Assembly (NCBI GenBank): GCA_037200985.1
Contig: JBBCGJ010000001.1
Location: forward strand, 3,758,756-3,822,755
Direction of reading: 5' to 3'
Length of the DNA: 64,000 bases
Source: Rhizomicrobium sp.
GTDB lineage: Bacteria > Pseudomonadota > Alphaproteobacteria > Micropepsales > Micropepsaceae
Position numbers and translations under genes: made by a program. The notes under the pieces were generated by a model that saw only the letters and a program-made list of their open reading frames with translations, made no database searches and was not told the DNA's origin. Of this stretch, positions 44,803 to 53,201 are shown piece by piece; within the stretch, counting starts at the first letter, position 1, and each line of letters starts with the position of its first letter.

Positions 44803-45014
44803 GAAGTTCCACCCTCCCTGAGGCAGGGTCGAAATTCGCGAAGTGAAAGTCGCGGCGACAACGCTGCGATTTTTGTCCCTCTTTCGAGAAGGTCAGGCGT
44901 CTCGCACGCCTTTTTTCGCTCATCTCATTGCACTATTTTTCTCGGCGCGCGCCGCCAAACTGGCCTCGCGCTTGCAATCGTTCGGACAGTTGCCTCAACA
45001 GAAAGCACCTGCCC

Positions 45015-46334
45015 GTGCAGATTACGTCCTCCGCTTTCGGCGCCGCGATCGATCTTCTCGACGGGGGGCTTTCTGCCGGCCCCTCGCCGCTTCAAAAGCT
45101 TCTCAAGACGGCGGGTCGCTACGCACTCTCCGCGGCGGGTCCGGTCGCGATGTCGGGCGCGCATTTCATGGGCGCGCTGCTCGTGCTGCACACCCTGTCG
45201 CCGGTGCATTTCGGCTTCTTCTCCTTTGCGATGACCATCGTGCCGTTCTGCGTCAGCGCCGCCGCGGCGCTGATCGGCGCACCGACCACGATCGGCATCC
45301 GCAAGCGCGGCCATGTCGACGCGGCGGAACTCGCGACCTTCCAGAAAGCCAATCTTGTCCTTGCCGTCTTCGCCTTCGCCGTCGTCTCGGCTTCGATGGC
45401 GATGAGCGGCCTGCGCCCCGCCGCATCGGCGATGTTCGGGCTCTACGGGGCGGCGATGAGCCTGCGCTGGTTGGGCCGCGTCCATGCCTATGCGACGGGC
45501 GCGCCGGCGCGGCCGGCCCTGTCCGATGCACTCTATGGCGCGCTGCTCGTCGCCGGGCTCGGCATGCTCTATCTGCTCGATCGCATGACGATGACCTATA
45601 TCGCGGCCGTTCTGCTGGCCGCGGCCGCCGGAAGCCTCGCCGCCTTCGACCGCGACTTCCTGGCCCGCCAGTTCCGGCCCTCGGCGCAGGGCCGCCTGGC
45701 GGACTATGCACCGGTGTGGCGGGACCTGACACGCTGGTCGCTCCTGGGCGTGGCCGCCACGGAACTTGCGATCAATGCCCATGCCTATTTCGTCACCTTC
45801 TTCGCCGGCCCGGGTTCCTTCGCGGTTCTGGCCTTGGGCAGCCTTCTGATGCGTCCCGTAGCGGTGGTGCTGGCCGCATTGCCCGATATGGAGCGTCCGA
45901 CCATGGCGCGGGCCCTCGGCACAGGCGATTTCGCCAGGGCTTTCCGCGCCGTTAAGGAATTTCGAACCGCCGCGGCTGCAGTGTTGCTCGCCACGACCCT
46001 TTCCGCGGCGGCTCTTTTGATCTGGTTCCCTTCGCTCGTCCTGAAGCAAGGCTATGACGCCTCATCGGCGGCCGCGATCCTCGCGATCTGGGTCGCGATC
46101 ATGGCGGTGCGCGCGCTGCGCACGCCCGACGCGGTGCTGCTGCAGGCGGCCGGAGAGTTCCAGAGTCTCGCCACCATCGGCACCAAGGCGTCGCTGATCT
46201 CGCTCGGTGCGACGCTCGCGCTTCTGTTCGCCTTCGGTCCCATCGCCTCGCTGCTCGGCATCGTCGCCGGCGACATCGCGATGACCGCCGGCATCTTCGC
46301 GAAAACCCGCGGCTTGAGGCACGCCCATGGCTGA
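45015..46334 (+). CDS. polysaccharide flippase-like membrane protein
   Basis: A 439-residue protein with about 12 helices, resembling Wzx/MATE-like lipid-linked oligosaccharide flippases (AAGPVAMSGAHFMGALLVLH at the first helix and a second half from about residue 200). It would turn the undecaprenyl-linked repeat unit to the periplasm. I favour the GTG at 45015; an upstream ATG (44928) would add a cysteine/arginine-rich leader that looks non-coding. Its last eight bases overlap the next glycosyltransferase gene. The role is inferred from membrane topology and neighbours. Confidence 0.8.
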   Translation: MQITSSAFGAAIDLLDGGLSAGPSPLQKLLKTAGRYALSAAGPVAMSGAHFMGALLVLHTLSPVHFGFFSFAMTIVPFCVSAAAALIGAPTTIGIRKRGHVDAAELATFQKANLVLAVFAFAVVSASMAMSGLRPAASAMFGLYGAAMSLRWLGRVHAYATGAPARPALSDALYGALLVAGLGMLYLLDRMTMTYIAAVLLAAAAGSLAAFDRDFLARQFRPSAQGRLADYAPVWRDLTRWSLLGVAATELAINAHAYFVTFFAGPGSFAVLALGSLLMRPVAVVLAALPDMERPTMARALGTGDFARAFRAVKEFRTAAAAVLLATTLSAAALLIWFPSLVLKQGYDASSAAAILAIWVAIMAVRALRTPDAVLLQAAGEFQSLATIGTKASLISLGATLALLFAFGPIASLLGIVAGDIAMTAGIFAKTRGLRHAHG

Positions 46335-47256
46335 GGTCATCGTCGCCGTCCCGACCTTTCGCAGGCCGCGCGGGCTTAAACGCCTGCTCGATGCGCTGGC
46401 GGAGATCGAAACGACGGCAATGGTCACCGTGCTGGTCGCCGACAACGATGCAGAGAGGCACGAGGGCTTCGATCTCTGCGGTCGCATTCGCGCCCAAGGC
46501 TATCGCTGGCCGATCCGTTCGGTGATCGTGGCCGAGCGCGGCATCGCGGCGGCGCGCAACGCGCTGGTCGCCGGCGCGCTCGACGATCCGCGCATGCAAT
46601 TCACCGCCATGCTCGACGATGACGAGTGGCCCGAACCCCAGTGGCTCGAGGCGCTCCTCCGAGAACAGGCGAAGACCGGCGCGGACGTGCTGCAAGGTTC
46701 TATCCTCTTCGACTTCGAGACGAAGCCCGGGGCCTGGGCCGTGCCGTTCGACGGCATGTCCGACATCCGTAACGCCAGCGGGCCGGTCGCTATGCTGCAG
46801 GGCGCGGGAAACCTCCTGATGACCCGCGGCGCGCTGGAAGTCCTGCCGCGGCCTTGGTTCGATCCGGCCTTCGCGCTCGGCGGCGGTGAGGACCGCGATT
46901 TCTTCTTGCGGCTGAAGCGGCAAGGCGCGCGTTTCGCCTGGTCGGACGAGGGTCTCGCCCACACCTTCGTGCCGGTGACGCGGACGAGCCTGAAATGGGC
47001 CCTGGCGCGGGCCTATTCCATCGGCAATTCCGATATGCGGGTGTTCCTGAAATACGCACCGGACGCGGCCGCGCGCGCGAAGGAACTCGCGCGCATCGCC
47101 GGCGCGCTCTTGTTGTCGCCCATCCTCTTCGTCATCTTAGCCTTCAGCGCGAATCGCCGCACGGACGCGTTGCGCCGCCTGTTCCGCGCCGCCGGCAAAT
47201 TCACCGCGCTGATCGGACGGCAATACAATGAGTATTCCGTGATCCATGGCGACTGA
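46327..47256 (+). CDS. GT2-family glycosyltransferase
   Basis: A 309-residue GT-A fold protein. It starts AEVIVAVPTFRRPRGLKRLL, with VTVLVADNDAERH, AERGIAAARNALV and the DxD motif in AMLDDDEWPEPQW. Late acidic residues in GGGEDRDFFLRLKRQG are the probable base. A hydrophobic segment near the C-terminus (AGALLLSPILFVILAF) may tether it to the membrane. It adds one sugar to the growing lipid-linked repeat in the cytoplasm. Its start overlaps the flippase gene and its end overlaps the polymerase gene by 11 bases, so it is translated in a coupled run. Confidence 0.9.
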   Translation: MAEVIVAVPTFRRPRGLKRLLDALAEIETTAMVTVLVADNDAERHEGFDLCGRIRAQGYRWPIRSVIVAERGIAAARNALVAGALDDPRMQFTAMLDDDEWPEPQWLEALLREQAKTGADVLQGSILFDFETKPGAWAVPFDGMSDIRNASGPVAMLQGAGNLLMTRGALEVLPRPWFDPAFALGGGEDRDFFLRLKRQGARFAWSDEGLAHTFVPVTRTSLKWALARAYSIGNSDMRVFLKYAPDAAARAKELARIAGALLLSPILFVILAFSANRRTDALRRLFRAAGKFTALIGRQYNEYSVIHGD

Positions 47257-48538
47257 GGGACTATCGGCCGGCCTCGCCCGTTCCGGCCTCGACACGCGCC
47301 TCGCCGAGGCCGGCTTCGTCATCGTCCTGCTGCTGATCATCGTCGGCCTGACGCCGTTCGACACGCGCACGGCAGCGGCGATCGCGGCGCGCGACGCGGC
47401 CTCGACCCAGGGCGATATCCTGCGCCAGATCGCGTTCCTCGGCACCTTCGGGATGATCCTCTATGGCGCCCTGCGCAAGCACGGGATCGCCGCATTCGGC
47501 GCCGTTCCCGTCCTGGTCGCGCTGCTGCTTGTGTGGTGCTTCGTCACCGCATTGTGGACGGACGAGCCGGACGTCGTCGCGCGGCGCGCCGTTCTCGCGG
47601 CGATTTTCGTGCTCTCGATGCTGCTGGCGGTCGATACGCTCGGCACGGAGCGAACGGTGGCGATCTGGCGCGTCACCATCGCCTGCGTGATCCTGGCCGA
47701 CATAGCGTCCTGTCTCGTCGTGCACAATGCGGTTCATCAGCCGGACGATCTCGAAGCGGGTCTCGCGGGCGCCTGGCGCGGCCTGCACAGCCACAAGAAC
47801 ATGGCGGGATCGGTGGCGGCGAGCGCGGTCGCGATGTTCTTCTATTTCTGGCTCGAGACGCGGCGTCGGTCGGACCTCCTGCTCTGCATCGCCTCGCTGT
47901 TCTTCCTGGTGATGACGCGGTCGAAATCCTCCCTCGGCCTGCTGCCGGTGGCGCTCGCCGCCGGGGCGCTCTACCGCATCGCCGCGCGCAACATGCTCGA
48001 CCGCAGCATCGCCGCGGTCGGCGTGGTCCTGCTCGTGCTCGCCTTCGGCGTCGTGGTGGCGCTGGAATGGCAGGTGATCGCCAGATTCCTCGAAGATCCG
48101 CAGCACTTCACCGGCCGCGCGGCAATCTGGTCGGCCGAAACCGCTTTCATCCGCGACCACCCGCTGGTCGGCTCCGGCTTCGGAACCTTCGGCAATACCG
48201 GCATCCGCTCGCCGATCTATCAATATGTCGGCGCCGGCTGGGTATCGCAGATCGGGGAGGGCCATAGCGGATATCTGGAGATGCTGGTGACGCTGGGCAG
48301 CATCGGCTTCGCCATCGGGATGGCGGGCCTGATCGTGCAGCCCTTCGTGCAGTTCTGGCGCCCCGGCCGCGGCAGCTACCTGGACGCTTTGATGCTTACG
48401 CTCTTTGTTTTCGACGTGCTGCACAATTTCATGGAATCGGATTTCGTCCAGGTCACCTCGGCGCAATGGGGCCAGATGCTGATGGTGATCGCGCTTCTGC
48501 GGGTGACTGCGCGCGAGGCGAGGGAGAAGATGGCATGA
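47246..48538 (+). CDS. O-antigen ligase/polymerase-like membrane protein (Wzy type)
   Basis: A 430-residue inner-membrane protein with about 10-11 helices and a large periplasmic loop. The Wzy_C signature is visible: FTGRAAIWSAETAFIRDHPL, then VGSGFGTFGN and GHSGYLEMLVTLGSIGF. It joins repeat units on the periplasmic side, like exopolysaccharide polymerases (HfsC/ExoQ type). The ATG at 47246 lies inside the end of the previous gene. The last four bases (ATGA at 48535-48538) form the start of the next, another sign of coupled translation in this operon. Confidence 0.9.
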   Translation: MATEGLSAGLARSGLDTRLAEAGFVIVLLLIIVGLTPFDTRTAAAIAARDAASTQGDILRQIAFLGTFGMILYGALRKHGIAAFGAVPVLVALLLVWCFVTALWTDEPDVVARRAVLAAIFVLSMLLAVDTLGTERTVAIWRVTIACVILADIASCLVVHNAVHQPDDLEAGLAGAWRGLHSHKNMAGSVAASAVAMFFYFWLETRRRSDLLLCIASLFFLVMTRSKSSLGLLPVALAAGALYRIAARNMLDRSIAAVGVVLLVLAFGVVVALEWQVIARFLEDPQHFTGRAAIWSAETAFIRDHPLVGSGFGTFGNTGIRSPIYQYVGAGWVSQIGEGHSGYLEMLVTLGSIGFAIGMAGLIVQPFVQFWRPGRGSYLDALMLTLFVFDVLHNFMESDFVQVTSAQWGQMLMVIALLRVTAREAREKMA

Positions 48539-49491
48539 CGCCGTTCTTCTCCGTCGTGATCCCGGTGTTCAACCGCGCGGAGGCGCTGGGCGCGGCGCTG
48601 TCTTCCGTGTTGGTGCAGGGCGAGCAGGATTTCGAAATCGTCGTCGTCGACGATGGTTCCGCGGACGATCCCAAAGCGGTGGTCGACGGCTTGGCCGATC
48701 CGCGCATCCGTCTCCTGCGCCAGGAGAACCGCGGCGGCGGGGCGGCGCGCAACGCCGGTATAGCGGCCGCGCGAGGCCGCTTCATCGCCTTCCTGGATTC
48801 CGACGACGTGTTCCTCGCCGGTCATCTTGCGACCATGCGCCAGCTGCTGGAAGGAACGGCGCACACCGCCGGCTATGCCCGCATCGTGGTTGATCGCGGC
48901 GACGGCCGTCTCTTCCTGAAACCGCCCCGCGCTCTCGCACCGGGCGAGGACATGGCGGCTTATCTGCTCTGCGACCGAGGTTTCGTGCCGACGATCACCA
49001 CCGTGGTGCCGGCCGATCTCGCAAAGGCGACGCTCTACAACGAAAATCTCCGCGAGGCCGAGGATACGGATTTCGTCATCCGGCTCGCGCTCGCCGGCTG
49101 CGCTTTCGTCATGGCGGATGCGCCGGGCGCCGTCTGGTACGACCGCTACGATCCCAGCCGCCAATCGGCGGGGCGCAGCAGCGCGCGCATGGCGGCGTGG
49201 CTGGATGCGCTGAAGCCGCACATTTCGCGCAAGGCCTGGCGCGGCGGGCGCGGTTGGGCGGTTGCGAAAGGCGTCGCGCTGCGCCATCCTCTGCGCGCTC
49301 TGTCCTACTATTTGAGCGCGTTGACCCATGGCTGCTATCGCCCGGGCTTGGCAGCGATCGTGTTCTTGCAGATATTCCTGCCCGACAGCGTCTATCGCGC
49401 CGGAGCCGATCGCGCGATCGGCTGGCTGCGTATCGGTTTGCGTCCGGCGCGGGACACGCGTGTCGCAGTCCCGACCGAACGGCCGTGCTGA
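48535..49491 (+). CDS. GT2-family glycosyltransferase
   Basis: A 318-residue GT-A protein: FSVVIPVFNRAEALGAALSS, FEIVVVDDGSADD, GGGAARNAGIAAARGRFIAF and the DxD in FLDSDDVF, with EDTDFVIRLALAG as the base region. It transfers a sugar to the repeat unit. The ATG at 48535 overlaps the polymerase stop. Its stop at 49489-49491 lies seven bases inside the GH10 gene. With the 46327 gene and the WecG-type gene it gives three transferases after priming, suggesting a repeat of about four sugars if each adds one. Confidence 0.91.
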   Translation: MTPFFSVVIPVFNRAEALGAALSSVLVQGEQDFEIVVVDDGSADDPKAVVDGLADPRIRLLRQENRGGGAARNAGIAAARGRFIAFLDSDDVFLAGHLATMRQLLEGTAHTAGYARIVVDRGDGRLFLKPPRALAPGEDMAAYLLCDRGFVPTITTVVPADLAKATLYNENLREAEDTDFVIRLALAGCAFVMADAPGAVWYDRYDPSRQSAGRSSARMAAWLDALKPHISRKAWRGGRGWAVAKGVALRHPLRALSYYLSALTHGCYRPGLAAIVFLQIFLPDSVYRAGADRAIGWLRIGLRPARDTRVAVPTERPC

Positions 49492-50585
49492 CCCGCCGCG
49501 CCGCGCTGGCGGGCCTCGGCGGATCGCTGCTGGCGACGCGCACCGGCGCCGCCGATCTGCGTCCCAGCGAAGACGATACGCCGCCGCTGCGTGCGCTGGC
49601 GGCCCGCAAAGGCCTGCTGTTCGGTGCGGCAAACAACACCTATTGGATGCGGGATCCCGATTTCGCGGCCGCCTTCGCGCGCGACTGCGGCATCCTGGTG
49701 CCGGAATACGAGCTCAAGCGCGAGGTGACGGAGCCGTCGCCGGGCGTCTACGATTTTTCGGCCGTGGATGCGCTGCGCGATTTTGCGCGGGCGCATGGCA
49801 TGCTGCTGCGCGGTCATCCGCTGGTCTGGTTCGCCGCCAATCCGCCCTGGCTCGATGCTGCGGTCGCCGCAGCGCGGGACGAGACGATCTTCACCGCCTT
49901 CATCGCCAAAACCGCGGGACGCTATCGCGGTCAGATGCATTCCTGGGACGTCGTCAACGAAGCGATCGAACCGGCGGATGGCCGCGCCGACGGATTGCGC
50001 GACACGGTCTGGCTGCGCAAATTCGGGCCGCCCTATATCGACCGCGCCTTCGCCGCGGCCCGCGCCGCCGATCCACAGGCGCTGCTCGTCTACAACGAAT
50101 ACAGCATCGAGACCGACAGTCCCGAACGCGACCTGCGCCGCCGCGCGACGCTCAATCTGCTGGAAGGCCTGGTCGCGCGCGGTGCGCCCATCGGCGCGCT
50201 CGGCCTCCAGGGCCACATCACCGCCTTCGGCCCGCCGGTGAACCAGAAGAAGTTCGCCGCCTTTCTCGATGCGGTGCGCGCCATGGGCCTGAAACTGCTC
50301 GTGACCGAGCACGACGTCGATGATGGCGGCGGGCCGACCGATATCGCGAGCCGCGACCGCGCTGTCGCCGATGCCTCGCGCCGCTATCTCGACGTCGCGC
50401 TGGACAATCCGGCGACGCTCGGGCTCCTGACCTGGGGATTGTCGGACCGCTTCCTCAAGCCCGAAGGCGCGCGCGACGAGCTGCTGCGCGGCACGCCGCG
50501 CATGCTGCCCTACGACAGGGCGATGCGGCCGACGCCGATGTACGACGCGATCGCGCGGGCGCTGACGGGCGCGCGGAAGCGCTAG
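49485..50585 (+). CDS. GH10 endo-beta-1,4-xylanase-like enzyme, Tat-exported
   Basis: A 366-residue GH10 protein. The N-terminus LTRRAALAGLGGSLLATRTG is a twin-arginine signal, so it is folded before export. The catalytic acid/base is E159 in SWDVVNEAIEP and the nucleophile E275 in LLVTEHDVD; HPLVW and YNEYSIE are other GH10 motifs. In this operon it may trim or cut the secreted glycan, or process a beta-1,4 backbone, rather than digest plant xylan. The start is GTG at 49485, overlapping the GT2 gene by seven bases. It is the last gene in this forward run. Confidence 0.92.
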   Translation: MLTRRAALAGLGGSLLATRTGAADLRPSEDDTPPLRALAARKGLLFGAANNTYWMRDPDFAAAFARDCGILVPEYELKREVTEPSPGVYDFSAVDALRDFARAHGMLLRGHPLVWFAANPPWLDAAVAAARDETIFTAFIAKTAGRYRGQMHSWDVVNEAIEPADGRADGLRDTVWLRKFGPPYIDRAFAAARAADPQALLVYNEYSIETDSPERDLRRRATLNLLEGLVARGAPIGALGLQGHITAFGPPVNQKKFAAFLDAVRAMGLKLLVTEHDVDDGGGPTDIASRDRAVADASRRYLDVALDNPATLGLLTWGLSDRFLKPEGARDELLRGTPRMLPYDRAMRPTPMYDAIARALTGARKR

Positions 50586-51809
50586 CTATGCGGCGCGCTT
50601 CGTGACCGCCGCCGTCACGCGGCGGCGCAGATGCGCGGCGAGGCGCGGGGCGGCGAATTCGGCGCCGAACATGAAGCGCAGCAGCGGACCGAAACTGTTC
50701 GCCGCCGCGAGGCCCATGAAATAAAGATCGGGCATGGATGCCTCGAACTGGTCGCTGAGGACCGGTGTGCCGTCGATCTGGTCGATCGCGTTGCGCAGTT
50801 CGGCGTCGAGGAAGGGCAGGCGGGCGAGGTCGGGCTTGTAGCCCGTTGCCGCGACGACGTGATCGACGACCAGCGTACTCTTGGTCCCCCGATCGTCGGC
50901 GAGGTCGAGCGCCACGCGTCCCTCGGCCAGCCGCGCACCCAGCAGGGTCGTGCCGAGCATCGTGGGGATATTGCCCTCGACCTTGTCGCGCGTGAACCAG
51001 CCCGGCGCGGGGCCGAGATGGCGGCGCGTGACTTCCAGGCGCAGCGCCTTGGGCAGGCGGTGGAACAGAAGCGGCGCGTTCACGCAGAAGAAGGAGCGCC
51101 AGCCCGGCCCGATCCCGGTGTCGGGATTCTGAAGCTGGCCGATGATGGTGGGCTCTTCCTCGCCGGGCGCGACGTGATAGGCGATCGTCTTGCGCCGCGC
51201 GACGATCTTCACGCGGGCGCCCGCCTCGTGGAAGCAGATGGCGGTGTCGATGGCCGAGGCGCCGGCGCCGAGCACCACGACGTCCTTGCCGCGGAAGCGC
51301 TCCGCGGTCTTGTGATCGAAAGAATGCGAGACATGGCTGGCCGGCAGGTGTTTTAGTTCCTCCGGCAGGGATTTGAACCAGGTGATGCCGACAGCCATCA
51401 CGACGCGCTTTGCATGCACGATCGCGCCGGTTTCGAGCGTCAGCGTATAGCCTTTGTCGCCACGCATCAGGTTGATGACGTTGAGCTGCTCAAGGGTGGG
51501 AACGTAGGTCCTGGCGAACCAGTCCGCATAGGCGACGAAATCTTCGAGCGCGACCGGAATCTTCTGCGCCGAATAGGCCTTTCCGTTCGCCGCGCACCAC
51601 GCCTCCAGGGTCGAATCCGGGTCCGGCGCCGACAGGTTGGAGGCGAAGCCCTCCGACTTCAGGCACATGCCCTTGGGCATATGATCGCGCCAGGTGCTCA
51701 TCGGTTTGCCGAAGATGCGAAAGGAAATGCCGGCCGCTTTCAGATGGGCGGCGAGCGAAAGGCCGTAAGGGCCGGCTCCGACGATGGCGACGTCGACGCA
51801 ATTCAGCAT
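50586..51809 (-). CDS. FAD-dependent NAD(P)-binding monooxygenase-like protein
   Basis: A 407-residue flavoprotein. It has an N-terminal FAD-binding Rossmann motif VAIVGAGPYGLSLAAHL, a second nucleotide motif DVVVLGAGASAIDTAICFHE, and the C-terminal ATGYKPDLARLPFL sequence seen in FMO-like and lysine/ornithine N-monooxygenase-like proteins. It would oxidise a small amine or carbonyl substrate, but the substrate is unknown. I place the start at the ATG ending at 51809 (MLNCVDVAIVG). It ends one base after the GH10 gene on the opposite strand. It is divergent from the ATP-grasp gene and interrupts the exopolysaccharide operon, so it may be an accessory modification enzyme. Confidence 0.88.
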   Translation of the reverse strand: MLNCVDVAIVGAGPYGLSLAAHLKAAGISFRIFGKPMSTWRDHMPKGMCLKSEGFASNLSAPDPDSTLEAWCAANGKAYSAQKIPVALEDFVAYADWFARTYVPTLEQLNVINLMRGDKGYTLTLETGAIVHAKRVVMAVGITWFKSLPEELKHLPASHVSHSFDHKTAERFRGKDVVVLGAGASAIDTAICFHEAGARVKIVARRKTIAYHVAPGEEEPTIIGQLQNPDTGIGPGWRSFFCVNAPLLFHRLPKALRLEVTRRHLGPAPGWFTRDKVEGNIPTMLGTTLLGARLAEGRVALDLADDRGTKSTLVVDHVVAATGYKPDLARLPFLDAELRNAIDQIDGTPVLSDQFEASMPDLYFMGLAAANSFGPLLRFMFGAEFAAPRLAAHLRRRVTAAVTKRAA

Positions 51810-51949
51810 GAAGCAGCTTCCCCGTCCCGATTTGGGACAATTCCAGTTTCGGCACGGCGAGATCCGCATTTCGCCGCTTCCTCCCAGAGATGTTCCAAGC
51901 CGCGTGCCATCTTCAGAATTGGTTGAGGCTCCCGCATTACGGTTACGTC

Positions 51950-53149
51950 ATGAGCCCCCGCGTCCTCCTCGCCACGACTGTGCAATGGCCGTCCTTTGCG
52001 CGGCTGGCGGGCGCATTCGCCGGCGTCGGTGCGCAGGTCGAGGCGTTGCTGCCGTCCGGTCATGTCGCGGGCAAAAGCCGGTTCGTGTCGCGGACGCATG
52101 CCTATAATCCGCTTTTTCCGTTGGGCGCCCTTGCGCGTGCGATCGCGGCCGCGGCGCCCGATCTGGTCGTGCCCGGTGACGATCGTGCCTTGGCGCATCT
52201 TCTCTCGCTTTCGGCAGGCCATGCGGCGCTGGTCGAGCGGTCGCTGGGTCGCGTGGCGAGCTATGCGACGCTCATCGCGCGGCGTGATTTCATCGGCGCG
52301 GCGCAGGCGGCCGGCATCGCGGCGCCAAGGACCATCCGCCTCGACGGCGCGGGCGATCTCGAGGCCGGGCTTGCCGCCATCGGCTTTCCCGCCGTCCTGA
52401 AGGTCGACGGAAGCTGGGGCGGCGAGGGCACCGTCGTGGCGGCCAATCCCGAACAGGCCCGCGCCGCCTATGCCAGGCTCGCGGCGACGCCGTCGCGCGG
52501 GCGCAGCGTGCTGCGCGCGATCCTGCGCCGCGATGCGAACTTCCTGCACGAAGCACTGTCGCCGCCGGCACGCACGGTCAATCTCCAGGCCTTCATCCCG
52601 GGCAAGCCGGCCACCAGCGCCTTCGCCTGCTGGAAAGGCCGTGTGCTCGCGAGTATCCATATGGACGTGCTGGAGACCCTATATCCGTGCGGACCGGCCA
52701 CCGTCATGCGGCGGGTCGATTGCCCGCAGATGGAGCAGGCGGCGGTGCGGCTCGCCGAGCAATTCGGCCTTTCCGGCCTGCATGGGCTCGATTTCGTCCG
52801 GGACGGAACGGGGCAGGCACATCTGATCGAGATAAATCCGCGCGCCACCCAGGCCAGCGCTTTCGCCCTCGGACCGGGGCACGACTTGGCCGCAGCACTC
52901 GCCGGCTGCCTGGCCCCGGCGGCCCGCTGGCCGAGGCCGCTGCTCACGGAGAACCCGGTTCTCGCGCTCTTTCCCCAGGAATGGCGGCGCGATCCGCAGA
53001 GCGCCTGGCTTCACAGCGCGTATCCGGATGTACCCTGGGACGATCCCGAGGTGCTGCGCGCCTGCCTGGCGCCGGGACAGAAGCCGCCGGAGCGGCGCAG
53101 TCCCGAGCGTTCACCCGCATTAACCCTTCGTCAGGCGCTTGGGCGGTAA
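51950..53149 (+). CDS. ATP-grasp domain protein in the exopolysaccharide cluster
   Basis: A 399-residue ATP-grasp enzyme. AARTIRL-like N-domain sequence precedes the core FPAVLKVDGSWGGEGTVVA (ATP-binding Lys and glycine-rich loop). LHGLDFVRDGTGQAHLIEIN and PRATQAS (Mg-binding Glu/Asn/Arg) follow. ATP-grasp ligases join a carboxylate to an amine or thiol through an acyl phosphate. In an exopolysaccharide operon it may attach an amino acid to a sugar or make a decorated precursor; I have no proof of the substrate. The ATG at 51950 is preferred over an upstream ATG (51890). It lies 52 bp before the Wzz-type gene. Confidence 0.85.
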   Translation: MSPRVLLATTVQWPSFARLAGAFAGVGAQVEALLPSGHVAGKSRFVSRTHAYNPLFPLGALARAIAAAAPDLVVPGDDRALAHLLSLSAGHAALVERSLGRVASYATLIARRDFIGAAQAAGIAAPRTIRLDGAGDLEAGLAAIGFPAVLKVDGSWGGEGTVVAANPEQARAAYARLAATPSRGRSVLRAILRRDANFLHEALSPPARTVNLQAFIPGKPATSAFACWKGRVLASIHMDVLETLYPCGPATVMRRVDCPQMEQAAVRLAEQFGLSGLHGLDFVRDGTGQAHLIEINPRATQASAFALGPGHDLAAALAGCLAPAARWPRPLLTENPVLALFPQEWRRDPQSAWLHSAYPDVPWDDPEVLRACLAPGQKPPERRSPERSPALTLRQALGR

Positions 53150-53201
53150 ATCTCGTAGTTGAAGCAAAAGGCTCGCACGCGGCGCCCGCGGCGAAGAGGG
53201 C

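Noticed and set aside
44811..44829. Possible hairpin after the WecG-type gene
   Set aside because: The stem is interrupted by a mismatch and no T-run follows, so terminator function is not supported.
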